33,186 nt of DNA from the NCBI GenBank assembly GCA_947628775.1, contig CANRBI010000009.1, positions 1 through 33,186 on the forward strand, written 5' to 3'. Made by a program: the position numbers and the translations under genes. A model generated the notes under the pieces. The model ran no database searches. It saw only the letters and a program-made list of their open reading frames with translations, and was not told where the DNA came from. Positions 10,823 to 20,792 of this stretch are shown here, one piece after another. Each line of letters begins with the position of its first letter. The stretch's first letter is position 1. The DNA is from an uncultured Clostridia bacterium. Its GTDB lineage: Bacteria > Bacillota > Clostridia > TANB77 > CAG-508.

Positions 10823-12061
10823 ATGAAAAGCTTGATAAAAAAAATAATATGCAGTATGTTAGCAATAAGTCTATTAATAGGTTCTAATATCTCATTTGCA
10901 GTAAATCAAGATCAATTAAATAGTCAAAAAGAAAGTAATAACCAAAAGATAAATGAAGTAGAATCAGAAAAAGAAAAAGTACAAGAAATAAAAGATGAAA
11001 CAGTAAAAGAAGTTGCAAAACTAGATGAACAAATAGACGAATATCAAAGTCAAATTAATAGTTTAGACTCAGAAATAAGTGAGTTAAATACAAAAATAGA
11101 TGATTCAAACCAAAAACTTGAAAAAGCACAAAAAGACTATGAAAAACAACAAGAAATGCTAGAAGAAAGAGTTGTAGCTTTATATGAAGCAGGTGATACA
11201 ACATATCTAGATGTACTACTTTCTGCAGATAGTGTATCAGAGTTTATTTCAAGTTATTACATAGTTTCTGAAATAGCAGAATGTGATTTAGATTTATTAA
11301 ATGAAATAGACAGACAAAAAACAGAAATAGAAAATGCTAAAAAAGAATTAGAAGAAAGTAAAAATCAATTAACAGTTGCAAAAACAAGTAAAGAAGAAGT
11401 ATCAACTCAACTACAAAGTACAAAAAATGAAAAATCAAAATATGTAGACCAATTATCAGAACAAGAAAAAGATTTACAAGCACAAATAGATGAAATAAAA
11501 AGAGACAATGTTGCAATTGACCAACAAATAAGAGCATACCAAGCACAAATAGAAAAAATGAGACAAGAAGAAGCAGCAAGAAAAGCTCAGCAAAGTTCAA
11601 GTAATTCATCAGGTTCATCTTCTGGAGGAGCATCATCTGCACCAAGTTCAAGCTCAAGTTCAAGTGGATTTATATATCCAGTACCATCAGTATATTCAAG
11701 AGTAACAACAGGTTGGTATTATTCTGATGGAAGAGTACATGGAGCAATCGACTTTGGTTCAGGAGGAATAAATGGACAACCAGTATACTGTGTTGCAGAT
11801 GGATATGTTGTATTAACAGCAGCACTAACCACAAGTTATGGTAATTATGTTCTTATTGCACATGATAATGGTTTATATACATTATATGCACATGGACAAG
11901 CAGGTTCAATATGTGTTTCTCAATTCCAAAGAGTAAAACAAGGACAACAAATAATGAGAGTAGGATCTACTGGTAACTCTTCAGGACCACATTTACATTT
12001 TGAAGTTAGAACAGCACCAGGAGAATATGCAAACAGAAAAAATCCATTAAATTATTTATAA
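10823..12061 (+). CDS. Secreted M23 murein endopeptidase with N-terminal coiled coil (paralog of preceding gene)
   Basis: Signal peptide, coiled coil with ERVVALYEAGDTTYLDVLLSADSVSEFISSYYIVSEIAE shared with 9490-10743, Ser-rich linker, HGAIDFG...HLHFEVR. Confidence 0.9.
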   Translation: MKSLIKKIICSMLAISLLIGSNISFAVNQDQLNSQKESNNQKINEVESEKEKVQEIKDETVKEVAKLDEQIDEYQSQINSLDSEISELNTKIDDSNQKLEKAQKDYEKQQEMLEERVVALYEAGDTTYLDVLLSADSVSEFISSYYIVSEIAECDLDLLNEIDRQKTEIENAKKELEESKNQLTVAKTSKEEVSTQLQSTKNEKSKYVDQLSEQEKDLQAQIDEIKRDNVAIDQQIRAYQAQIEKMRQEEAARKAQQSSSNSSGSSSGGASSAPSSSSSSSGFIYPVPSVYSRVTTGWYYSDGRVHGAIDFGSGGINGQPVYCVADGYVVLTAALTTSYGNYVLIAHDNGLYTLYAHGQAGSICVSQFQRVKQGQQIMRVGSTGNSSGPHLHFEVRTAPGEYANRKNPLNYL

Positions 12062-12067
12062 TAAGTA

Positions 12068-12125
12068 TTGACAAAAGATAAATTACATATGATAATTAGA
12101 GGGGCGGAATTAATCCGCCTAATTT
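12068..12125 (+). promoter_or_regulatory. Promoter plus hairpin 5' leader upstream of S41 peptidase
   Basis: TTGACA-17-GATAAT followed by hairpin ggcggaattaatccgcc (12103-12119). Confidence 0.5.
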
Positions 12126-12149
12126 AAATGATTAATGGGAGGTATCAAA

Positions 12150-13349
12150 GTGAACAAAAAATCAGCTTATGCAATATACAGAACAATTATGATAATACTT
12201 ATAACAGCATTTACAACATTTTTAATTACATATACAGGAATTGATATATATAACAAAAATGGAGGAACATTATTTAAAAAAGGTTTAGCACAAGAGATAA
12301 TATCTGATATAGAAAACTATCAAACAGTTATAGACAAATATTATATAGGAGATATTGATGAAAACAAATTAAGAGAAGGTGCAATCAGAGGTTATATAGA
12401 AGCACTAGGAGACCCATATACAGAATACATTTCAAAAGAAGAAATGGATGAATATCTAGAAGAAACAATGGGAAATTATGTTGGAATAGGAATATATATG
12501 ATGGCAGATGAAAAAACAGATACAATAAAAGTATTATTACCTATACCAGGATCTCCAGCAGAAGCAGCAGGACTACAAGCAGGAGATATAATAACAGCCG
12601 TAGATGGAAAAAAATATTCATCAGATGAATTAACAGATATGTCAAATAATATAAAAGGAGGAGAAGGAACAGAAGTAACACTTGATATTTTAAGAGGAGA
12701 AGAAACTTTGCAATTTAAAATAAAAAGAGCAAATGTAAAATTAAACCCAGTGCAAAGTAAAGTATTAGACTCAAATATAGGATATATTAAATTTATTTCA
12801 TTTGATGAATTAACAGCAGATGATTTCAAACAAAAATATGAAGAATTAAAAGCACAAAACATAAAATCATTAATAATTGATTTAAGAAACAATGGAGGAG
12901 GTTTAGTAGACGAAGCAACAAAAATAGCAGACTATATACTAGAAAAAGATGCTGTAATATTATATGAAGTAGATAAAAATGGAAATGAAGTAGCTAAAAA
13001 ATCAGAAAAAGACCCAATAATAGATGTACCAATAATAATACTTACAAATGAAAATACAGCAAGTTCTTCAGAAATTTTAGCAGGAGCATTAAAAGATTTA
13101 GGAAAAGCTAAAATTGTAGGAACAAAAACATTTGGAAAAGGTATTATCCAAGAAATACTATCACTTAAAAATGGTGATGGAATAAAAATAACAACACAAG
13201 AATATCTAACACCAAACCATAATAAAATAAATGAAATAGGAATAGAACCAGATGAAAATGTGGAACTTTCATCTGACTTAGAAGACGAAATAGATATACC
13301 TGAAGAAAAAGACACACAATTACAAAAAGCAATAGAAATGTTAAAATAA
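12150..13349 (+). CDS. C-terminal processing peptidase (S41 family, PDZ domain)
   Basis: PDZ (SPAEAAGLQAGDIITAVDGK), TSPc domain (GYIKFISF..., DLRNNGGG, NENTASSSEILAGALKD, GTKTFGKGIIQ). GTG start after gggagg; the ORF track starts at 12135. Confidence 0.92.
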   Translation: MNKKSAYAIYRTIMIILITAFTTFLITYTGIDIYNKNGGTLFKKGLAQEIISDIENYQTVIDKYYIGDIDENKLREGAIRGYIEALGDPYTEYISKEEMDEYLEETMGNYVGIGIYMMADEKTDTIKVLLPIPGSPAEAAGLQAGDIITAVDGKKYSSDELTDMSNNIKGGEGTEVTLDILRGEETLQFKIKRANVKLNPVQSKVLDSNIGYIKFISFDELTADDFKQKYEELKAQNIKSLIIDLRNNGGGLVDEATKIADYILEKDAVILYEVDKNGNEVAKKSEKDPIIDVPIIILTNENTASSSEILAGALKDLGKAKIVGTKTFGKGIIQEILSLKNGDGIKITTQEYLTPNHNKINEIGIEPDENVELSSDLEDEIDIPEEKDTQLQKAIEMLK

Positions 13350-13363
13350 AAGGTAAGAAGGGG

Positions 13364-13966
13364 ATGCAAAAAATGAATTTAGCAAATAAACTAACAATAT
13401 TTAGAATAATATTGGTACCAATAATGGTAATTATTCCATTTTGTAATATTCAAGTACAATTTGCAGGAATACCACTTACATATATATTAATAGACATAAT
13501 ATTTATTATAGCATCAATTACAGATAAACTAGATGGATATATAGCAAGATCAAAAAATCAAATAACAGTATTTGGAAAATTTTTAGACCCATTAGCAGAT
13601 AAAATTTTAGTTTTAACAGCAATGATTATGCTAGTAGAAATGTCAAAATTACCAGCATGGATACCAGTAATAGTTTTAACTAGAGAATTTATTGTTTCAG
13701 GTTACCGTTTGGTAGCAGTAGAAAAAGGAGGAAAAGTAATACCTGCCTCAAATTGGGGCAAACTAAAAACAGTAACACAAATGATTGCAATAATCCTAGC
13801 ATTTTTAGATATGAACGAATTTGGCAAATGTTTTTCAGGATTACTAAATGGTTCAGATTTTGTTTTAAATTTAGTAGTTACAATAATGATGATTATACAA
13901 ACTATTGCAACAATTATATCAGGTATAGACTATGTAAAAAATGGAAAAGATTTATTTAAAGAATAA
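13364..13966 (+). CDS. pgsA: CDP-diacylglycerol--glycerol-3-phosphate 3-phosphatidyltransferase
   Basis: NLANKLTIFRIILVPIMV; CDP-alcohol phosphotransferase motif DxxDGxxAR...GxxxDxxxD (TDKLDGYIARSKNQITVFGKFLDPLADK). Confidence 0.93.
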   Translation: MQKMNLANKLTIFRIILVPIMVIIPFCNIQVQFAGIPLTYILIDIIFIIASITDKLDGYIARSKNQITVFGKFLDPLADKILVLTAMIMLVEMSKLPAWIPVIVLTREFIVSGYRLVAVEKGGKVIPASNWGKLKTVTQMIAIILAFLDMNEFGKCFSGLLNGSDFVLNLVVTIMMIIQTIATIISGIDYVKNGKDLFKE

Positions 13967-13983
13967 GTTTATAAAAATAATAC

Positions 13984-14012
13984 TTGACAAATTAAAAAAA
14001 CTGTCTTAATAT
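13984..14012 (+). promoter_or_regulatory. SigA-like promoter upstream of greA
   Basis: TTGACA - 17 nt - TAATAT. Confidence 0.55.
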
Positions 14013-14088
14013 ATATAAGTATTAAACAAAGGTAAAAACAAAGCTAGCATAAATAATGAATGCAAGCAATATGAAGGAGGTTTTAATT

Positions 14089-14565
14089 ATGGAAGAAAAA
14101 GAAGTAATACTTACACAAGAAGGATATGATAATTTAGAAAAAGAACTAAACTATTTAAAAACAGATAAGAGAGCAGAAATAGCAGAAAGGATAAAAATAG
14201 CACTAGGTTTTGGTGATTTATCAGAAAATTCAGAATATGATGAAGCAAAAACAGCACAAGCAGAAAACGAAGTAAAAATAGCAGAACTAGAAAATAAATT
14301 AAGAAATGCAAAAATAATAGACGAAAAAGAAATTGACACAGAAACAGTTCAAATAGGAAATGTAGTTAAAGTACATGACTTAGACTTTGACGAAAAAATA
14401 GAATACACAATAGTAGGTTCAACAGAAGTTAATCTAGTAGAAAATAAAATATCAAATGAATCACCATTAGGAAAAGCACTAATAGGTGCAAAAAAGAACC
14501 AAACAATAGAAGTTCAAGCACCAGCAGGAACAATGAAATACAAAATAATATCAATAAAAAAATAA
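14089..14565 (+). CDS. greA: Transcription elongation factor GreA
   Basis: LTQEGYDNLEKELNYLKTDKRAEIAERIKIALGFGDLSENSEYDEAK; ATG 14089 preceded by aaggagg. Confidence 0.95.
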   Translation: MEEKEVILTQEGYDNLEKELNYLKTDKRAEIAERIKIALGFGDLSENSEYDEAKTAQAENEVKIAELENKLRNAKIIDEKEIDTETVQIGNVVKVHDLDFDEKIEYTIVGSTEVNLVENKISNESPLGKALIGAKKNQTIEVQAPAGTMKYKIISIKK

Positions 14566-14586
14566 CCCCGCAAGCGAGGTTATTTT
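14561..14586. terminator. Convergent bidirectional terminator between greA and deoD
   Basis: aaaataacc-ccgcaagcg-aggttatttt inverted repeat. Confidence 0.7.
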
Positions 14587-15311
14587 CAATTTAAACTTAT
14601 CCCAGCATTCAAAGCTAATTTTATCATATTATTTAATCCAGTTTCACGTTCCTTAGCTGTTGCAACTTTGTCAATATATTTAGAATCAACAACACTCATT
14701 AAGCAACTTGCTTTTTTATTTAACATTTTAGCAATATAAAACAAAGCAAAAGCCTCCATTTCAACACCTGCAGGATTAAATCCATCTGGAATTCTATCCA
14801 TAAATTTAGAAGAATCAGCCATATACAAATCAAAGCAATCAGTACAAATTGTATTACCCTCATAAATTTTAATATTATGCTTATCTGCAACATTTTTTAT
14901 AACATTATTCAATTCTTCATTAGAATTAACTATATGACAATCTTCATTATTTAAAGTCAAAGCAAAATTACTTTCAGAAAATACACTCTTAGAAAGAATA
15001 ATATCAAATAATTCAAGTTCAGGTAAATAACCACCACAAGAACCAATCCTTATAATATTTTGAACATCATAAAATTTATATAATTCATAACAATAAATAC
15101 CAATACTTGGCATACCCATTCCATGAGCCATAACAGAAATTTGTTTACCATTATATAATCCAGTATAACAATACATACCTCTAACAGAATTTACCAATTT
15201 AGCATCATCTAAAAAATTTTCAGCAATATATTTGGCACGTAAAGGATCACCAGGCATTATAACAGTTTTAGCAATATCTCCCAAATTTGCTTCATTATGT
15301 GCTGTAGACAT
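14586..15311 (-). CDS. deoD: Purine-nucleoside phosphorylase DeoD type
   Basis: STAHNEANLGDIAKTVIMPGDPLRAKYIAENFL, GMGMPSIGIY, GVEMEAFALF motifs. Confidence 0.93.
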   Translation of the reverse strand: MSTAHNEANLGDIAKTVIMPGDPLRAKYIAENFLDDAKLVNSVRGMYCYTGLYNGKQISVMAHGMGMPSIGIYCYELYKFYDVQNIIRIGSCGGYLPELELFDIILSKSVFSESNFALTLNNEDCHIVNSNEELNNVIKNVADKHNIKIYEGNTICTDCFDLYMADSSKFMDRIPDGFNPAGVEMEAFALFYIAKMLNKKASCLMSVVDSKYIDKVATAKERETGLNNMIKLALNAGISLN

Positions 15312-15455
15312 ACAAAAACCTCCTTTTAAATATTATATATTAATCTGTATTATATCATAAAATTTATAAAAAGCAATTGCAAAAAATTAATATTTGTGAT
15401 ATAAAATATGTTATAAAAGTGTAAGCATAAAACAAGCCAAAAAAGAGGTGAAAAA

Positions 15456-16190
15456 ATGATAAAAGCATATGCAAAATCTGATATCGGTAAAGTAAGAGAA
15501 ATAAATCAAGACAACTTTTATATATCAAATTCATTAGATGAAATACAAATATATATGTTAGCAGATGGAATGGGAGGATATAATGGAGGCGAAATAGCAA
15601 GTAATCTAGCAATACAATCAGCTAAAAGTTATATAGAATCAAATTTCAAAGAAATAGAAAAAGACAAAGATAGTATCATACAATTATTAGCAAGTAGTAT
15701 GGAATATGCAAATATGATAGTCTATGAAAAATCAAAAGAAAACAAAGATCTTGAAGGAATGGGAACTACTCTAGAGATTGTTTTGATACACAACAACAAA
15801 GCATATATAGGTCACATTGGAGATAGCAGAATATACAGAGTACGTAAATCTTTTATAAGAAAACTAACACAAGATCATAGTTATGTACAAAAACTTGTAA
15901 AAGATGGTCAAATAACTCAAGAACAAGCAGAACATCACCCAAAGAAAAACATGTTAATGAAAGCACTTGGTTGTAATGCTTTTGTCGAACCAGATGTAAT
16001 GGTAAAAGGATTTTTAAAAGATGATATAATAGTAATGTGTTCAGACGGATTAAGTAATTTAGTAAATCAAGAAGAAATATACAATACAGTAAAAGGAAAT
16101 ATTGAAATAGCCTGCAAAGAATTAGTAAACAAAGCTAATGATAGAGGCGGTTATGATAATGTAACAGTTGTTGTAATAAAAAATATATAG
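15456..16190 (+). CDS. prpC: PP2C-type Ser/Thr protein phosphatase (PrpC/Stp)
   Basis: SDIGKVREINQDNFY, LADGMGGYNGGEIAS, HIGDSRIYR, CSDGLSNLV; upstream of PrkC-type kinase. Confidence 0.93.
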   Translation: MIKAYAKSDIGKVREINQDNFYISNSLDEIQIYMLADGMGGYNGGEIASNLAIQSAKSYIESNFKEIEKDKDSIIQLLASSMEYANMIVYEKSKENKDLEGMGTTLEIVLIHNNKAYIGHIGDSRIYRVRKSFIRKLTQDHSYVQKLVKDGQITQEQAEHHPKKNMLMKALGCNAFVEPDVMVKGFLKDDIIVMCSDGLSNLVNQEEIYNTVKGNIEIACKELVNKANDRGGYDNVTVVVIKNI

Positions 16191-16229
16191 CAGTCTACAA
16201 AAATACGTAATTTGAGGGAGAGATTAAAA

Positions 16230-18219
16230 ATGATTTTAGAAGGTAAATTATTAGGAAATCGTTATGAAATATTACAAAAAATAGGAACAGGTCGGAATGG
16301 CCATTGTATACAAAGCAAGAGATGTTATCCTAAATAGAAATGTAGCAGTCAAAGTATTAAGAGACGAATTTACAACTGACGAAGAATTCATTAAAAGATT
16401 TGAAACCGAAGCACAATCAGCAGCAAGATTAACACATTCTAATATAGTTTCAATATTTGATGTAGGAGTTGATGAAGGAACTTATTACATTGTAATGGAA
16501 CTAATACAAGGAAAAACACTAAAAGAAATAATCATAGAAGAAAAAGGACCTTTACCATGGAAATGGTCAGTAAATGTAGCTATACAAATAGCATCAGCAC
16601 TAGATATGGCACACAGAAACAATATAGTTCACAGAGATATAAAACCACACAATATAATTATAACAGAAGATGGTGTTGCAAAAGTAACAGATTTTGGAAT
16701 AGCAAAAGCAGTTTCAAATTCAACAATAACAGCATTTGGAACAACAATAGGTTCAGTACACTATTTTTCTCCAGAACATGCAAGAGGAGGATTCACAGAT
16801 GCAAAATCAGATATTTACTCATTAGGAGTTGTAATGTATGAAATGTTAACAGGTAGAGTACCATTTGATGCAGACACACCTGTATCTGTAGCATTAAAAC
16901 ACATGCAAGAAGAACCAATAGAACCAATAGAAGTTAATCCTAATATACCAGAAGCAATAAATAAAATCATAGTAAAAACATTAAAAAAAGACCCTTTACT
17001 AAGATATCAAACAAGTATGGAATTATTACAAGACTTAAAACAAGCACTAAAAAATCCTGAAGGAGATTTTGTAGATGTAGATAATTATGATAAAACAGCA
17101 AGAACACAAAAAATTGTTACTGATAGATATGGACAAATTCAAGAAGACGAAGATGAAGAAGAAGGCAGATTTTATAAACTTAAACAATTTATACAAGAAC
17201 ACAAAAAATTATCTATATTTATTGGTATAGTTCTATTATTCTTTATAGCATTTGGAGGAACAATGATAGTTTTAAATATTACTAATCCAAAAGAAGTAGA
17301 TTTACCAAATGTTGTAGGAATATCTAAAGAAGAAGCGGAACAAAAAATAAAAGATGCAAAACTGAAATATGAAGTAGACAAAGAAGAATATAATAAAGAT
17401 GTTCCAGAAGGACATATAATTAGTCAAGACCCACCATATTCTGACAAATATCATTCAGTAAAACAAGGAAGTACAGTAAAAGTTGTAATCAGTAAAGGAA
17501 CAGAAACAGCAGTTGTACCAAAAGTTGTAGGAATGAAACAAGATGAAGCAATAGAAGAACTTGAAAAAGCAAAACTAAAAGCAGAAGTCATAGAAGAAAC
17601 AAGCAAAACAGTAGAAAAAGGCTATGTTATAAGTCAAGAAACTGAAGAAAATGAAGAAGTATCTGCAGGAGATACAGTAAAAATACATGTAAGTTCAGGA
17701 ACAGGAATAAAACAAGTAACTGTTGGAAGTGTAACAGGTAAAACAGAAGCACAAGCACAATCAGAACTATCTGCATTAGGACTAAAAGTAACAGTAGCAT
17801 ATGAAGAAAACACATCAAAAGCAAATGGAGAAGTTTTAAAACAAAGTATTGAATCAGGAACAACAGTTGACCAAGGAACATCAATAACAATAACAGTAAA
17901 TAAAATACAAGAACTAAAAACAGCACCAATAACAGTTAATGTAAAATCTTTATTAGGTGGAAAAGTCGAATATGAATCAGAATCATCTGATCCAAATGCA
18001 ACAGAAGCTAATAAAAAAGTTAAAAAAGTAGAATTAGTAGTAAGAGTAGATGAAGATGTAATATTCACTGACAAAGTTGACCCAACACAAACAAATATAA
18101 GTGCTGGTTCAGCAAAAGGAACAGGAGTTGCAAATATTAAAGTATATATAGATGGAGTACTAAAAAATCAAGGTCAAATTAGATTTAGTGAAGCAAACCC
18201 ATCATATATAGCAGAATAA
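16230..18219 (+). CDS. prkC: PASTA-domain Ser/Thr protein kinase PrkC/PknB; needs a +1 frameshift at CGG 16293-16295
   Basis: ATG 16230 gives MILEGKLLGNRYEILQKIGTG[CGG]; skipping C16293 gives GGA ATG GCC ATT GTA TAC = GTGGMAIVYKARD, the kinase glycine-rich loop. The zero frame stops at TAG 16335-16337. Downstream: VHRDIKPHNI, DFGIAKA, TM helix, about 3 PASTA repeats. Confidence 0.92.
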
Positions 18220-18224
18220 AAAAT

Positions 18225-18262
18225 AATACGGATTTTGGTAAATTATCCAGAATCCGTATTTA
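18225..18262 (+). terminator. Hairpin terminator after prkC
   Basis: aatacggattttgg-taaattat-ccagaatccgtatt. Confidence 0.7.
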
Positions 18263-18283
18263 TCTAAAGAAAGGTTTAAATAA

Positions 18284-19174
18284 ATGGAATATTTACAAGG
18301 TCAAATAATAAAAAATATTTCAAATACATATCAAGTAAAAACAAATAAAGGATATTATGAAGCAATACCAAGAGGAAAATTAAAAAATGATGAAATCACA
18401 CTTGTTGTAGGAGATATAGTAAAAATTTCAATAGAAGATGAAGAAAAGAAAAAAGCAATAATAGAAGAGCTTTGTGCAAGAAAAGTTTATATAAAAAGGC
18501 CAAAACTTTCAAATATTACTCAAATTATATTAGTTGTTTCAAGTAAAGATCCAAAACCAGATTTATTACTATTAGACAAACAACTAGCATTTTCAGAATA
18601 CTTAAAAATAAAAAGTGTAATAGTTTTAAATAAAATAGATTTAGATAAAAATAAGGAATTTGAAAAGATAAAACAAATATATGAAAACATAGGTTACAAA
18701 GTTATACAAACACAAGCTAATAGTAATATAGGTATTGAAGAATTACATCAAGTATTAAAAGGAAATATAAATGCATTTTCAGGTAATTCAGGAGTTGGAA
18801 AATCAACATTAATAAATAGTTTATTTAAAGAAACAAAAACCGAAGAAGGAGAAATAAGCAAACGAAATAAAAGAGGTAAAAATACAACAACATCAATACA
18901 ACTATATGAAATAGATGATAATACATATATAGCAGATACTCCCGGATTTTCAACATTTGAAATTACAGAAATACCATCTAATGAATTAGACAAATATTTT
19001 GTTGAATTCAAACAATATATAAACAAATGTGAATTTGTAGGTTGTACACATATAAAAGAGCAAAACTGTGGAATAAAAAAAGCACTAGAAGACAAAAAAA
19101 TATCACAAGAAAGATATGAAAGATTTTGCAAAATATATGAACAATTAAAAGAAAAGGAGAAAAGAAAATGGTAG
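18284..19174 (+). CDS. rsgA: Ribosome small subunit-dependent GTPase A
   Basis: OB-fold, circularly permuted GTPase (VLNKIDL, GNSGVGKSTLINSL, DTPGFS), zinc motif CEFVGCTHIKEQNCGIKKAL. Confidence 0.94.
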   Translation: MEYLQGQIIKNISNTYQVKTNKGYYEAIPRGKLKNDEITLVVGDIVKISIEDEEKKKAIIEELCARKVYIKRPKLSNITQIILVVSSKDPKPDLLLLDKQLAFSEYLKIKSVIVLNKIDLDKNKEFEKIKQIYENIGYKVIQTQANSNIGIEELHQVLKGNINAFSGNSGVGKSTLINSLFKETKTEEGEISKRNKRGKNTTTSIQLYEIDDNTYIADTPGFSTFEITEIPSNELDKYFVEFKQYINKCEFVGCTHIKEQNCGIKKALEDKKISQERYERFCKIYEQLKEKEKRKW

Positions 19175-19831
19175 AAATATCAACATCAATATTAACAGTA
19201 CAAAAAGGAGAAGAAGCCAACGTCTTTTTAAATTTAGAAAATGCTAAAACAGACTATTTTCATATAGATGTAATGGACGGCAAATTTGTTGAAAAAGACA
19301 CATATCAAAAAATGTTAGAATATGCATCATATATAAAAAGAATATCTAATTTACCGTTAGATGTACACTTAATGATACAAGATGTACAAAAAGGAATACA
19401 AGATTTTGGTACTTTAGAACCTAATATAATCACATTCCATTATGAAGCATGTGAAAATGATGACCAAATTTTTGATTATATTAAGCAAATAAAGGAATTA
19501 CATAGCAAAGTAGGCATCAGTATAAAGCCAGAAACAAAAATCGACAAAATATACAAATTTTTGCCATATATCCATAATGTATTAGTAATGACAGTAGAGC
19601 CAGGAAAAGGACGGCCAAACAATGCTAAAAGAAATGCTAGAAAAAATAGAGCAACTAAAAAAACATCTACAACAAAATAATCTAGAAATAGATATTGAAG
19701 TAGATGGTGGAATAAACTTAAAAACAGCTCCACATGTAAAACAAGCAGGAGCAAATATTTTAGTATCTGGCACAGCAATATTAATGGCAAGAGATTATAG
19801 CCAAATAATCCAAGAACTAAAACAAGATTAA
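19168..19831 (+). CDS. rpe: Ribulose-phosphate 3-epimerase; needs a +1 frameshift at CGG 19612-19614
   Basis: First frame: STSILTVQKGEEA...HIDVMDGKFV...DVHLMIQDV...VMTVEPGKG[CGG]. Skipping C19612 gives GGC CAA ACA ATG CTA = GKGGQTMLKEMLEKIEQLKK...IEVDGGINLKTAPHVKQAGANILVSGTAI. The zero frame stops at 19680. Confidence 0.93.
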
Positions 19832-19833
19832 TA

Positions 19834-19965
19834 TTATTTTGGCTGAGGAATATAATAAGCACATTCAGAACCAGAGTAACTTCCTGACATACAAACAATA
19901 TTATAAGAGCATTTTCCATCTCTTTGATAAATACAATTTGCAGTACAATTTATATTTGTTGTCAA
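19834..19965 (-). CDS. Small Cys-rich protein (43 aa, DUF1540-like), TTG start
   Basis: Minus-strand TTG frame: MTTNINCTANCIYQRDGKCSYNIVCMSGSYSGSECAYYIPQPK*, with ggag about 8 nt upstream; not in the ORF track. Confidence 0.55.
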   Translation of the reverse strand: MTTNINCTANCIYQRDGKCSYNIVCMSGSYSGSECAYYIPQPK

Positions 19966-20033
19966 AAAAATCACTCCAATCTTTTAATATGTATAATTTT
20001 AGTATAAACAAAAAACAACAAAATATACAAAAA

Positions 20034-20667
20034 TTATTTATTTTTAAAAGACTTACAAAACTCTTTAACTGTGCAAACATCACATTTTGGATTTCTTGCA
20101 ACACAAGTATTTCTACCATGCCATACAAAAAGATGATTAACATCTTTTAATAAATCATGAGGTAATATTTTTATTAAATCCTGTTCAATTTTTTCAGGTT
20201 CTTTTTGACTAGAAAATCCCATTAAATTAGAAATACGTTTAGCATGAGTATCAACTGCAACACCATTTGCAATTCCATAAACCTCAAGTAAAATAACATT
20301 AGCGGATTTTCTTCCAACACCAGCTAAAGTAAGTAAATCACTCATATTATCAGGAACTATACCGATTAAAATTTTCTAAAACCTGTTTTGCACAAAGTTT
20401 AATATTTTTAGCTTTATTTTTATAAAACCCACAAGGGTGAATAATATCCTCTAATTCTTTTAAATCAATTTCAGCATAATCTTCAATAGTTTTACACCTT
20501 TTAAAAAGAGAAGGTGTTGTTTTATTTACACGTTCATCTGTACACTGAGCAGAAAGCATAACACTAACAACCATTTCAAAAGGTGTTGTAAAATCTAAGC
20601 TACAAGTAGCATCAGGATATGTTGAACGTAAAGTTTCTATTATTTTAATTGCATCATTTTTTTTCAT
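20034..20667 (-). CDS. nth: Endonuclease III; needs a +1 frameshift at CGG (minus strand, plus coordinates 20362-20364)
   Basis: N-part: IIETLRSTYPDATCSLDFTTPFEMVVSVMLSAQCTDERVN...IIHPCGFYKNKAKNIKLCAKQVLENFN[CGG]. Skipping C gives GGT ATA GTT CCT GAT = NGIVPDNMSDLLTLAGVGRKSANV...VDTHAKRISNLMG...C(x6)C(x2)C...C FeS motif. The zero frame gives NRYSS*. Confidence 0.94.
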
Positions 20668-20792
20668 AAATATTCATCTCCCAATAAAATTTTATAGTAT
20701 AAAATTAGTTAGGTCAATACTTTTATACATAAATAGTAACAAATAAAATTAAATAAGAATAAAATATACAAAAAGCAAAGGAAGTGATAATC

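Noticed and set aside
13753-13959. 68-aa + ORF inside pgsA
   Set aside because: Out-of-frame, Asn/Tyr-rich translation of pgsA.
16557-16841. 94-aa + ORF inside prkC
   Set aside because: Overlaps the well-supported kinase frame; composition is out-of-frame translation.
19839-20150. 103-aa + ORF antisense to nth
   Set aside because: Overlaps nth and the Cys-rich small ORF; low-complexity antisense translation.
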